A program made the translations under genes and the position numbers. A stretch of DNA of 64,000 nt. Origin: Rhinopithecus roxellana. Taxonomy: Eukaryota; Chordata; Mammalia; Primates; Cercopithecidae. The stretch covers positions 87,234,033 to 87,298,032 of the forward strand of contig NC_044550.1 of the NCBI RefSeq assembly GCF_007565055.1, read 5' to 3'. Below the pieces are notes generated by a model, which saw only the letters and a program-made list of their open reading frames with translations, was not told the origin of the DNA and ran no database searches. The first letter of the stretch is position 1; every line of letters starts with the position of its first letter. Below, piece by piece: positions 22,130-32,489 of this stretch.

Positions 22130-25100
22130 GAAAATCTAGTATACATTCTATGAGTATTGGTATTTTGTGTTTTTTTATGTATTCTTGAGTCAATTTTGAT
22201 CATTTACATATCTCCTTGAATGTCATCCTATTGCTTTTTAAATTATTCTTTATCTTTACACTTTTATGTTTCTTTTCTTTTTACTAATAATGTTTCTAAT
22301 ACTTTTTGTTTTGATTAGACTTGACCAGAAGTTATTTTACTTGTTTTGCATAATTTATTATTTATTTAAATTACTTTTTGCTTTTGATTTTGTTTCCTTT
22401 TGTATTTAAAAGGAAATAACCTTTTAAAAATCATATATTTGATTGAATGCTTAAACCATTTATTTAAAATATTATTGTGTTATAATAAAGGCATTTATAG
22501 TTATAAATTTTCTTTTCAATACTGCTTTGGATTAAGTCCAATACTTTTGAAATATAAATATTCATGATTACTTACTAAAGTTTATGTTTCTAGTTTTAAT
22601 AAGCTCTTTAACTCGAGTTCATTTGGAAGTATGTTTTAATTTTGCAAGTAGAGGAGTTTATGTGTTTGTGTTATGTTTCCAGTTATTTATAGTCAACTTC
22701 TAGTTTACTGCATTTTGGCTTAAAAATCTGGGCTATATGGATTCCCTTGCATAGAAGTAGTTGAATTATTCATTGTGGCCTTATAAATAGCCACTATCAC
22801 CTATGGTAGGGGCAAATAATTGAGGGTTTTGGTAAGATTATCAATGGATTATTTTATGTTTTTTAAAATTTATTTTCTTTTTAACCAATTATAGAATCAT
22901 CTCAATTATTATATGTCATGTTACTTGTGTCATTAAAATTCTGTATCTTTCACTTTTTATTGTCTGCTTGATTTGAAAGAAGCATGGTAAAATCTTTCAC
23001 TACTTTTGTTGAGTTGTGTACTTCTTTCTTTCCTTATAGAACTTTTTATTATACATTAGTTATAGTGTACGATGCATAAACATTTGTGATTGTTTTAATT
23101 ATTTTATGTAATCTATTTGTCCAATCTACTAATAAGCTTATCAAAGACATTCTTCATTTTTATTACAATATTGTCAAATTTCCACATTTTCTTTTTATCC
23201 TTCCTGAGAATTGTCATCTTTCACTTACGTTACCCATTTGATGTTGCATGTTGCTACTTTTCCCGTTAGAGCCCTTACTACAGTAATCATAGTTATTTTA
23301 AATTCCCTGTTTGATGATGGTGACATGTGTATTATATCTGAGACTGTTATTTTTTCTTGCTTTTGGTTGTACCTTGTACTTTTTTGTCAAATGCTGGACA
23401 TGTTTTATTGGTTATAGGAACAGAGGCAAGTAGATCTTTAGAATAAAGTTTCATGTTAATCTGGTTAGGAGCTGGGCTTTATTTATATTTGCTGTAGCTA
23501 TAGGTGCCAAAGCTTGGCTTGAGTGTTTTCAATTTTGACTTCCTTCTTGACTTTGGGCTTATAGCAGTCCCTTGCAATGCACAGTTTTGTTTTCTGCAGT
23601 TTCATTTACCTGCCATCAACTATAGTCCAAAAATAGGTGAATATAGTAGAATAAGATATTTTGAGAGAGAGGCCACATTTACATAACTTTTATGACATTA
23701 TATTGTTGGAATTACTGTTTTATTATAATAGTCATTAACCTTCTACTTTGCTTAATTTTTAAATTAAATTTTCTCATACGCATGTATGTATAGGGAAAAA
23801 CAGTATGGATAGGGTTCAGTATCATGCATGATTTCAAGCATCCACTGGGGGTCTGGGAAGGAATCCCCTGTAGATAAAGGGGAACTACTGTACCCTTCCT
23901 TAGAGTCTGTTTCTCAGCCATAATTCACTATGATACAAGACTTCTTTGGGTGCAGTGGTAAGGTAGGTAAAGAAAAGCATTCTATAATCTCCTAATTAAA
24001 TCTTAGTCTTTTATTGGGGCCTGTGTCTCTGGCTTGTGAGCTTCACAAGGATTTCTTCTTGTATAACTTCCCTTCTTAGCTGAGACAGAAAAGCTAGAGG
24101 AGGCTGGAGTAAGAGGAATGCTCTTCCTCTACAGCTCAGGAACAAGGTCTTTTCCCTGGAGAGTAGGTCTTTGTTGTGGAGAAACCCATATTCCACAATG
24201 ATCACTTTTCCCCTCCCCTTGCCAGAGCAAGGAGGATCTTCCTCCAGTCTTCATTGCAAGAACCTGGTAGAATTCAGGGAAGAAAAGCTCATGAAGTATG
24301 GAGCACCCAGCAATATCACCTTGTCACATTAGTCTACTCAGTCTCTAGTAAATTGTCAAAATTACCATTTAAATGTCCTTAGCAGTTTATATTTTTAATA
24401 GCTCCACTCTAGACAAGCAGATCTCAGCTCAGACTGAATTTTCCTGTCTCTCCAGATTCCATGGTAGAGGTTTGCATGGCAAACTTAGTTCTTTGACAGG
24501 GCTTAAAAAGTCACTGATTTTAATTTCATCCAACTTTTTCTTGTTGAAGGACAGGAGTGACAACTTCCAAGCTCTTCATACCTTGGAGCTAAAACTGGAA
24601 GTCCTGAATCCAGTCTTTATCATGATAAATATACATTGTGGGGGGGCTCATTTAATGGTTTTAATATTATATCTCACTTATCTGATTTTTAAATTATCGT
24701 TTGTTTAAAACATGTGTAGTCATCTTATTATGTTTAGCCATCTCCTGTGTAGTCATTTTATTACGTTGAACCGTCTGTCTATGTAATTTAGTTTTTGTTT
24801 CACTCCTTGTGAAAAGCACACAGCTAAATTTTGTTTCTTTTTTGAATGCAATCTGGTATTTTAATAGGCTAATTCAACCCACTTACTGCCATACTGTTGT
24901 TGCACCTTCCAGCTATCTCTTTTCTTTGTCATTTGCGGATTCTGACGTTTGATTTTCCAAATTGATCACTTGTTTTTAGCAATCTTTTTTTTTTTTTACT
25001 TCCTCTGTTAACCTTTTTTTAATATACAAAAATCATGTTGTTGTTTTTAAGTTTTAAAACCTCTTCTTTGTTATTTGATAATTTCCTTTAAATGTGTTCT

Positions 25101-25200
25101 TGGATCACCTAAGAATTTATTTTTATTTCCTTACTCATAGCTGGGTAACGTTTTACCCAGGTGGTGAAAGGTTAAAAATGAATTCTATCACCTGCTGGCT
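22130..25200 (-). mobile_element. long antisense old L1 (L1M/HAL1-like), endonuclease to 5' region
   Basis: AT-rich antisense LINE sequence. The left part resembles the ORF2 endonuclease region ('gtctgcttgatttgaaagaa', 'aaatctttcactacttttgt'). The part at 23270-23480 ('agtaatcatagttattttaa', 'aatgctggacatgttttatt', 'atctggttaggagctgggct') matches the 5' region of old L1/HAL1 elements. The MER2-like element at 23564-23890 is inserted. No frame is intact. The right boundary is uncertain. Confidence 0.6.
23564..23890 (+). mobile_element. MER2-like Tigger (TcMar) DNA transposon relic
   Basis: The start carries 'gcagtttcatttacctgcc' and 'caactatagtccaaaaatag'. The end carries 'caagcatccactgggggtct' and 'ggaatcccctgtagataaag', closing with GGAACTACTG next to TA. 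A TA also lies at the left edge, as expected for TcMar target sites. Confidence 0.75.
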
Positions 25201-25719
25201 AGGAGACAATGTTCTGGTCTGCTATAATCCACAGATCTAGTGGCTGTGCTTGGAAGCCTCCAGGTTGGTGAGCTCCTCATGGAGTAGAGCAGTAAGTTGC
25301 ATTCTTCTCCTGGCTTCCGATTCTCCTGCCACAGTTCTTTACCTAGGAAGACATATGAACTAAGAGTATTCTGTTTTTCCCTGTGCTATGATTATAAAGT
25401 GGGTAGAAACAGTTATTCCATGAAAGGTACGGCATGGGATGTCATCACCCTTATTTTCTCATGCAGGTTCTCCTTTCAGGCTGCCTGGTCTTCTGTGACA
25501 GGAAAACACATCTCATGAAAGCTACTCCTTGTGGAGCCTCCTTGTAAAAGGGGACGTTTAAATTACTGTGGGATTCTCCACTTCTCCCTAAACTGTAGCC
25601 CTTGGCCCCAGATTCTCCTATATTTTCTTAACCCAGTTACAGCTCCTCAAAACATACATAGAGAGTAATCAACAAAGAGATAATTTTTAAAAAGAAGGAT
25701 TCATTAGTAACATAGAAAG
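25201..25719. other. intergenic DNA, no gene seen
   Basis: Slightly GC-richer than its surroundings. The + frame at 25297-25518 has no recognisable features. It may be a continuation of the old L1 5' region. Confidence 0.4.
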
Positions 25720-25730
25720 TCATCTTTACC

Positions 25731-25974
25731 AATTTGGGAGGCCGAGGTGGGCAGATCATGAGGTCAAGAGATCAAGACCATCCTGGCCAACATGGTGAAA
25801 CCACGCCTCTACTAAAAATACAAAAATTAGCTGGGCGTGGTGGCATGCACCTGTAGTCCTAGCTACTCAGCAGGCTGAGGCAGGAGAATCACTTCAACCC
25901 GGGAGGCAGAGGTTGCAGTGAGCCGAGATCACGCCACTGCACTCCAGCCTGGTGACAGAGCAAGACTCTGTCTC

Positions 25975-26003
<29 letters not shown>
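25731..26003 (+). mobile_element. 5'-truncated AluS element
   Basis: It starts inside the left arm at 'aatttgggaggccgaggtgg' and has a full right arm and an A-run of about 29. Target duplication TCATCTTTA at 25720-25728 and 26004-26012 shows that the truncation happened at insertion. Confidence 0.9.
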
Positions 26004-26007
<4 letters not shown>

Positions 26008-26233
26008 CTTTATAGATTCTCTTGCTGGTTATTATTTTTTCCATCTTCTCAAATAACAAAAGTGTTTAAAAGTAACTTCTTTGTACTGAAGTCTGTTTAA
26101 ACACAGTAATGTATGCCTAAAAAAGATGGAAGAATTTTTATATTTTGGCTTTTATAAGTAAACACGATCCTCACATTTGAATTAGCTAAAGTATAGAAAT
26201 ATATCTTTATCTATGTATTAGGCGAGCTCTTCA

Positions 26234-26528
26234 GGCCAGGCACAATGGCTTCATGCCTGTAATCCTAGCACTTTGGGAGACTGAGGTGAGTGGATCACTT
26301 GCAGTCAGGAGTTTGAGGCCAGCCTGGCCAACATGGTGAAACCCTCTCTCTACTAAAAGAAATACAAAAATTAGCCAGATGTGGGTGGGCACCTGTAATT
26401 CCAGCTACTCGGGAGACTGAGGCAGGAGAATCGCTTGAACCTGGGAGGTGGAGGCTGCAGTGAGATCACGCCACTGTACTCCAGATTCCGCGACAAGGAA
26501 GGAGACTATGTCTAAAAACAAAAAAAAA
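26234..26528 (+). mobile_element. AluS element
   Basis: Full length, with 'gaggccagcctggccaacat' and a tail of A with a C interruption. The flanks 'gagctcttc' and 'gagttcttc' form a likely target duplication. Confidence 0.88.
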
Positions 26529-28029
26529 GAGTTCTTCTATTATTACTTTGTATCTGGCTAAGCTAAAGCCCTCAAGCCAATACTGTCCTATTTATTTACA
26601 AGATAATATTATCCTGATAAATTGTGGAAATGAAGAGACCTATTTCTTGAAATGTATTTTCGTCTACTTGTCAATATGGAAATAATGAAATGTATTACTT
26701 CAAAAACAGTGGAAATGTTATTAAATTTAGTGAGCTTCACATGTTAACATTCCAGTTTCTTTGGACCTTCTTAAATTTTGGCCTACTACCTCTTTCTTGC
26801 TGGCTTTTCTCATCCTCTTCCAGACTCATCACCAATTGGAGCTACACATTTGTTCAAAGCAGATTTAACTGTTCATAATAAAATCAGTGAAACTGCACTG
26901 TCATTTATAGTAAAATTTAAAACTTATTCTTTCACTAGCCTAATAAAGCCACTATTACATTTAGCCATTCCATCAGTAACACTGTACCTGAACTGGCATC
27001 TGGCTGAGACATCCTGTCTTGGTTTTCAAATGGAAACAATTAACTCAATCAATTGCACATATTTTCCCCAGGACTTACACTAACCAAAATGGAATGGTGA
27101 TAAATGAACAATTACTTCTGGAAATTCCTACGTTTCTTTTGATAACATGCCAAAGCAAAAATTAAAAACTGTAACTTTCTAAAGGAGCATAGACACAACT
27201 CTCTTTCTATTTATTTGTTTTCCTAAACATAGACCATTATATTCCATATGAGAAAAAAGATAAATATGTTGTCCTTATAACATCTAAACATTCATCTGGA
27301 AATTTCCAAAATCCATGAACAGAGATTTGCATTCAATAGATAGGAATTCTGTCTTCATTGTTGAAGATTTTTTTCTAAAATGTGGTAGATGAAATATTCT
27401 TTGATTCATTAATCTAGTTAAAAAGATTCCCCAGGGATGCTCTAATTCCCAGTCTGAGATATAAATGTCTGTCTTCCTCCTCTTTAAATATTTACAATAT
27501 AAGCCTGTCTGTTGCATGCAAGTAAATTCTTTTTTTGCACATGTCTGCCTCCCATCTGACATCAAGCTTCTGGTGGTCCAGGGACCCCAGGTTACAGTTA
27601 TAGCAGTAGAGGTGGAAGTTCCTTGGATAGCACTGGTTTGTGTTACAGCAGCCATTCTTGCCAGTGCCACTTTTATGAATTTATTTAGATACAAAATTAT
27701 TTAACAAATTCACTGAAATAGAGCCAGTTATCAATTGAGGATATTGATCGATTGTCATGCAAGTTTCTTACAGAATTTATTAATGGAGAGATATAAAGTT
27801 TTTTAAAGTTTCATAAAAACTCCTTAAATGAGTCGTACAACTATTTTAATAAAAATACCAAAAGGGAATTAATATAGCACAAAACTGAAATAACAGTGGT
27901 GTGTGATTTTAGAATCACAATGTTACTTTAAAAAGATTTACTCAGAGCAAATTCATTACATTGTTTGCTTAATCTATTTTAATGAAATTCTTTAATATTT
28001 GGAAACAATTCAAAATCAACATGTTCTTT
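26529..28029. other. AT-rich intergenic DNA, no gene seen
   Basis: No repeat family recognised. A 136-codon minus-strand frame (27284-27694) has no domain I recognise and overlaps a + frame of 79 codons at 27465-27704; neither is supported by splice or promoter signals. Confidence 0.5.
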
Positions 28030-28500
28030 TGCTAATCATACTTCTTAAATATAAATCTGGTCATGTTTTATCTCCTACTTAAAATTCTTCAATGGCTCGC
28101 TTAATCTTCAGAATAAGGTAAAAATAAACTCTTTAGCATGGTGCTTGATGTTCTTCATTATCTGATCACTTTTACCTCCCTGGCTTTATCTCTTCCCACT
28201 TTCCTACAATGTTCCAGCAATACCGATGATCTGACTAATGCCTATTCGGCTCATGCCTAATTCAAATGTCCATACCCATTGTGGTCTAACTGTTTGGGAT
28301 CAAAATCTTTGCACCAAAAGGACTTTAATCCAGCGAACTCCTAATTATTTTACAAGGATCATCCAAGTCATCTCCTTTGAGAAACCTTTCATTCCCCGGA
28401 GTGGGCTCCCTGCTTCCAGACTTCTCTGTGCTTGCCTGCAGAACAACTCTTACCACACTGTTTATGACCATCGGTCTGTTTCTCCCACTTCAGACCATTT
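28030..28500 (+). mobile_element. L2 LINE 3' region
   Basis: Order of landmarks: 'ctggtcatgttttatctcct', 'aaaattcttcaatggctcgc', 'ctttagcatggtgcttgatg', 'ttctgatcactt'-like sequence, 'caatgttccagcaataccga' and 'catctcctttgagaaacctt'. This is the usual L2 ORF2 C-terminus to 3' UTR order. Confidence 0.75.
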
Positions 28501-28608
28501 TACAGGAGGCTCCATTTCTTACTAATTTTCATATTATAGCTTTCAACCTAATGTTTAATCCATAGTAAATAGCAAAAAACTGTTTTTATTAAAAGAAATA
28601 TAAAATTA

Positions 28609-28967
28609 GGCCAGACGTGGCAGCTCACACCTGTAATCCTAGCACTTTGGGAGGCTGAGGCAGGCAGATAGCTTGAGGTCAGGAGTTCAGTCTGGACAAC
28701 ATGGTGTTCAGTCTGGCCAACAAGGTTTCAGCCATGTTGGCCAGAGTTCAGTCTGGCCAACATGGTGAAATCTTGTCTATACTGAAAATACAAAAATTGG
28801 CTAGGCATGGTGACTGGCCCCTGTGATCCCAGCTACTTGGTAGGCTGAGGCAGGAGAATCACTTGAACCTGGGAGGTAGAGGTTGCAGTGAGCCAAGATT
28901 GTGCCAATGCATTCCAGCCTGGGTGACAGAGTGAGACTCTGTCTCAAAAAAAGAAAAAAGTAAAAAT
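28609..28967 (+). mobile_element. Alu with an internal duplication and inverted insertion
   Basis: An AluS-like element flanked by AAAAGAAATATAAAATTA (28591-28608) and the near-copy 'aaaagaaatatcaaatta' after its tail. The left arm is expanded: the 21-bp unit beginning 'gttcagtctgg' occurs at 28685-28705, 28706-28726 and 28746-28766. An inverted copy of its core ('ccatgttggccaga') is inserted at 28732-28745. Ordinary Alus have this segment once. Confidence 0.88.
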
Positions 28968-29040
28968 AAAAAAGAAATATCAAATTAAAATGAGCTATGT
29001 GGTATTCTTAATGAGTAATTTTTTTACTTTTTTTTTTTTA

Positions 29041-29240
29041 AAACACAGTTGTCACACACTGGGGCCTGTGGTGGGGTGGGGAGAGAGTATCACGAAGAAT
29101 AGCTATTGGATGCTGGGCTTAATACCTAGGTGATGGGTTGATCTGTGTAACAAACCACTATGACACATGTTTACCTATGTAACAAACCTGCACATCCTGC
29201 ACATATACTCAGAACTTAAAATAAAAGTTGAAGAAAAAAA
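29041..29240 (+). mobile_element. severely 5'-truncated L1 (L1PA/PB-like) 3' end
   Basis: Only the last 200 bp: 'cacactggggcctgtggtgg', 'taatacctaggtgatgggtt', 'tatgtaacaaacctgcacat' and 'cagaacttaaaataaaagtt'. Confidence 0.85.
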
Positions 29241-30112
29241 TATTGCTGTCTGATTATCATTCTAGCTCTCTATCCTACCTTCACAAACTTGTGATAGGGA
29301 GACCCTAGGTTTCATTAATTACAAAGGAAAGTACAGGGCACTAAAATGAATTAATTGGAATGAATAAATAAAGTAAATGGAACACAAGAATAAGAGGTAA
29401 ATCCTTATCAAAAGTACAGTTGACTATTTTGTCCTGGGATAAAAAGTTTTCACTTGGGATAATCAATTTTGAGTAATCATGAATTCCATGAATGATTATG
29501 GAAATCTTCTCCTATTGATTGCCCGTATGTGATGTTGACAAATATAAGATTTTGTTTTCACAGTAGATTGATCTATCTGTCCAATTGTCTACCTATTTAT
29601 TTATCGTTTGTTACCAATTCTATTTTCCCTTCAGTACTGTTTTGACTTCCATATTTTTAAGTTCTATCTAGATAATTTGCTATAAATTATTTACATATAG
29701 CAAGATATGAAAAGATAAAAGGGCTACATTTTAATCCTGACCCTAATGCACAGAAAAAAAGAAATATATCTACCTTCAGAATGAGAGATATTGTACATAA
29801 AGTTTCTGGTACAAGGTAACTGATACATGCTTGTATTTAGTCCTTTACTCCATCCATACCTCATTTTCCTGTGAACCCCATCATACTAATTGAAGATGAT
29901 GAATTGTAGCCTTTGGCTCTAGTAATTACACTTTTGCAAACTCTGTCATTTCTTCACTTCCATGATTCCTCTATCTTTCTTCCTCTAAGTGTAGGCATCT
30001 CCAAAGATACAACTGGACTTTCTCTCCTGTATTTTCATTTTCCCTTGGGGTATCACTTGGTATTGTATGTTTTATTACACCTTTATCCCTGACACTCTCC
30101 TGAGTATAAGGC
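29241..30112. other. AT-rich intergenic DNA, no gene seen
   Basis: No gene or clear repeat recognised. Confidence 0.5.
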
Positions 30113-30174
30113 CCTTCCTTCCTTCCTTCCTTCCTTCCTTCCTTCCTTCCTTCCTTCCTTCCTTCCTTCCTTCC
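30113..30174. repeat. (TTCC)n microsatellite, about 15 units
   Basis: An uninterrupted TTCC run sits where the T-tail of the adjacent antisense Alu would be, so it probably grew from that tail. The GRKE-repeat frame on the minus strand is an artefact of it. Confidence 0.95.
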
Positions 30175-30451
30175 TGTCTGTCTTACTCTGTTGCCCAGGT
30201 TAGAGAACAACAGCACTGGCTCACTGCGACCTCCACCTCCCAAGTTCAAGTGATTCTCCTGTCTCAACCTCCCAAGTAGCTGGGATTACAGGTGTGCACC
30301 ACCATGCCCGGATAATTTTTTGTACTTTTAGTACAGACGGGATTTCACCATGTTGGCCAGGCTGGTCTCGAACTTCTGATCTCAAGTGATTCACCCACCT
30401 CAGCCTCCCAAAGTGATGAGATTACAGGTGTGAGCCACTGCACCCAGCCAG
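30175..30451 (-). mobile_element. antisense AluS
   Basis: It reads 'ttactctgttgcccaggtta', 'ctgggattacaggtgtgcac' and 'tgttggccaggctggtctcg', ending 'gagccactgcacccagcca'. The poly(T) is replaced by the TTCC run. Confidence 0.88.
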
Positions 30452-30925
30452 GTCTTTCATTTCTAATAGACTATTAGAAATCATCATTTGGTGCCTCAAT
30501 CTGAATTTGTCTGAAATAGAATATCTTTCTCCCCACAGCTGTACTTCTTCACTTATTTCATAATTCTATAATATCCCATTAAGCACCTAGTTATGTGAAT
30601 TCAAAAACTACAAGTTGTCTTTGAGTGGTTTTTACCATAATTCACAAACAATCAGTTTCCAAGGTGCAAGGATCCTTCTTTTGAAATTTCCTTCACCACT
30701 TTCTTCTCCGTTTCAGCTTCTTCTTCAAAGTCCTATCCACATATCTTGTATCTACTTCAGGTGCTATATCCAAAACCTAATTATAATAATAGATCCGCAA
30801 CTTTTGCCTCTACTTTCAGAATAGGGAATAAATTAATATGCTAATATCTAAGTAGCCAATAAATTTGTAAGAGTCTTCACTATCCTTCCTTTTACATTTG
30901 CTTGTAGTATTTATCATGACTGAAT
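30452..30925. other. intergenic DNA, no gene seen
   Basis: No repeat family or gene recognised. Confidence 0.45.
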
Positions 30926-31260
30926 CATGTTGCATGCTGAAGTCCCAAAACCTCAATACCTCAGAATGCAACCATTTTTGGAGATAATGTCTTTAAAGAG
31001 GTGGTTAAACTAAAATGATTCCATTAGGGTGGAGTTCTAATCCAATATGACTGGTGTCCTTATAAGATGAGAAAGAGACACTAACGACTCCTATACACAG
31101 AAGATAATCCTGAGAAGAAGCAAGAAGAGGACCGTCTCCTGCAAACCAAGGAGAGCGAGGCCTCAGAGGCAACCAACTTTGCCAGCACGTTGATCTTCGA
31201 TTTCTAGCCTCCAGATATGTGACAAAATAAATTTCTGTTGTTTAAGCTTCCCCATCTGTG
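30926..31260 (+). mobile_element. MLT1-type MaLR LTR, 3' end interrupted
   Basis: Landmarks are 'tggagataatgtctttaaag', 'tggtgtccttataagatgag', 'ttgatcttcgatttctagcc' and 'aaataaatttctgttgttta'. The LTR stops near 'ctgtggta', where a Tigger-like element starts at a TA. Confidence 0.75.
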
Positions 31261-31263
31261 GTA

Positions 31264-31620
31264 CAGTTGTTCCTCTAACATCTGTAGGAGATTGTATCGA
31301 AATCTGTAGATGCTCAAGTCCCTAATATAAAAGATGAGGTATTTTCATATAACCTATGCACATCCTCCTGTATCCTTTAAATTATCTCTAGATTACTTAT
31401 AACAGTCTGGTCCAAGTGCAGTAGCATTTGTAACTAATTGATCACAACCAGTTAGAGTTTTCTTTATTCCTTCTCCAGTCCCATTGCTGGAGAAAATTTA
31501 ACTAACCTAAATTTTTTAAAATACAAATTTAAAAATAGATTATTTATGATAACTAATATAATGCAAATGCTATGTAAAGAGTTTTTTTAAATTTATAATA
31601 TAACTTGATAATCTTAATCT
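31264..31620 (-). mobile_element. Tigger-family DNA transposon relic, split by a Y RNA retrocopy
   Basis: Landmarks 'tctgtagatgctcaagtccc', 'cctatgcacatcctcctgta' and 'aattatctctagattactta' come before the insertion, and 'aatataatgcaaatgctatg' after it. Together they form the collinear body of a common Tigger-related repeat in antisense. Its start CAGTTGTTCCTCTAAC lies next to TA. Confidence 0.6.
31405..31510 (+). pseudogene. Y3 (RNY3-like) small RNA retropseudogene
   Basis: The sequence resembles Y3 RNA along its length: 'gtctggtccaagtgcagtag' at the 5' end, then 'taactaattgatcacaacca', 'ttctttattccttctccagt' and a 3' end resembling the pairing strand ('aactaacct'). Y3 RNA is a Pol III transcript bound by Ro60. 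The copy is followed by A-rich sequence and flanked by AGATTACTTAT (31391-31401) and 'agattatttat' after the tail, so it was inserted by the L1 machinery. Many mismatches and the lack of an upstream promoter make it a pseudogene. It lies inside a Tigger relic. Confidence 0.8.
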
Positions 31621-32028
31621 TGTTCCTCCTAAACATAATAAAGACAGTTGATTATGTAAGCAGGAAAAAAGAAAGTGCTACCAAAAGGTGAGCCTAAATG
31701 TAGATGTAGAGTTTCAGAATTAGAACATTTTTAACCCACTCCTTTATTTTTAATTATAAAATTAAATGTAGGTTACTTAGTCTGTCAGTTTATCCCTACA
31801 GCGCTCAACAAAATTCAAGTGATGCATCAAGTTTATAAAATGAAGTGAGGCGTAGAAGTATCCATTTTATTTCCTCTTCTTGACTTTCGGGATTATCCCC
31901 ATGTGTATGAAAACTAAGATTAAATAACCCAATTTACTTATTTTTCCTTTCAGCAAAAGGTAATTTAATTGATTTAATTAAATAAATTAGTAAAATATCT
32001 CACTGCACAATACAATATTCCAGTGGTT
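31621..32028. other. AT-rich intergenic DNA, no gene seen
   Basis: No gene or clear repeat recognised. Confidence 0.5.

Positions 32029-32119
<91 letters not shown>
32029..32119. repeat. compound microsatellite (TG)n(TA)n(T)n
   Basis: About 7 TG units (32029-32043), about 21 TA units (to 32085) and a T-run of about 34 (to 32119) that forms the tail of the next antisense Alu. Confidence 0.95.
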
Positions 32120-32120
<1 letters not shown>

Positions 32121-32310
32121 AGACAGGGTCTCACTCTGTTTCTCAGGCTGGAGCACAGTGTCACGATCTCAGCTCATTGCACCATCTACCTCCCTGGCTT
32201 AAGTGATCCTCCCACCTCAACCTCCTGAGTAGCTAGAATTAGGCATGTGCCACCATATCCAGATAATTTTGTTTATTTTTTGTAGCCATGAGATCTTACT
32301 ATGTTGTCCA
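32120..32310 (-). mobile_element. antisense AluJ, incomplete
   Basis: It reads 'gagacagggtctcactctgt', 'caggctggagcacagtgtca' and 'cctcctgagtagctagaatt', and stops at 'ttactatgttgtcca', so the left arm is largely missing. Confidence 0.8.
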
Positions 32311-32489
32311 ATGGTATATTTACTGTCAAGGATTATTAGCTGTAGACATGTTTCTATTTATAACTTTGAGTAGCCTTTCCTGGGTTACCTGTGTAGCCTT
32401 CTGCATTTCAGCCTAGGGAAATTTCTAATAAGTTTATTAAAAATAAATTATTAAGTTTCTATTATGTCACCATGACAGTGCTAAATGCA

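Noticed and set aside
27284..27694. 136-codon minus-strand frame
   Set aside because: No recognisable domain and an equally open frame on the other strand; no splice or promoter evidence.
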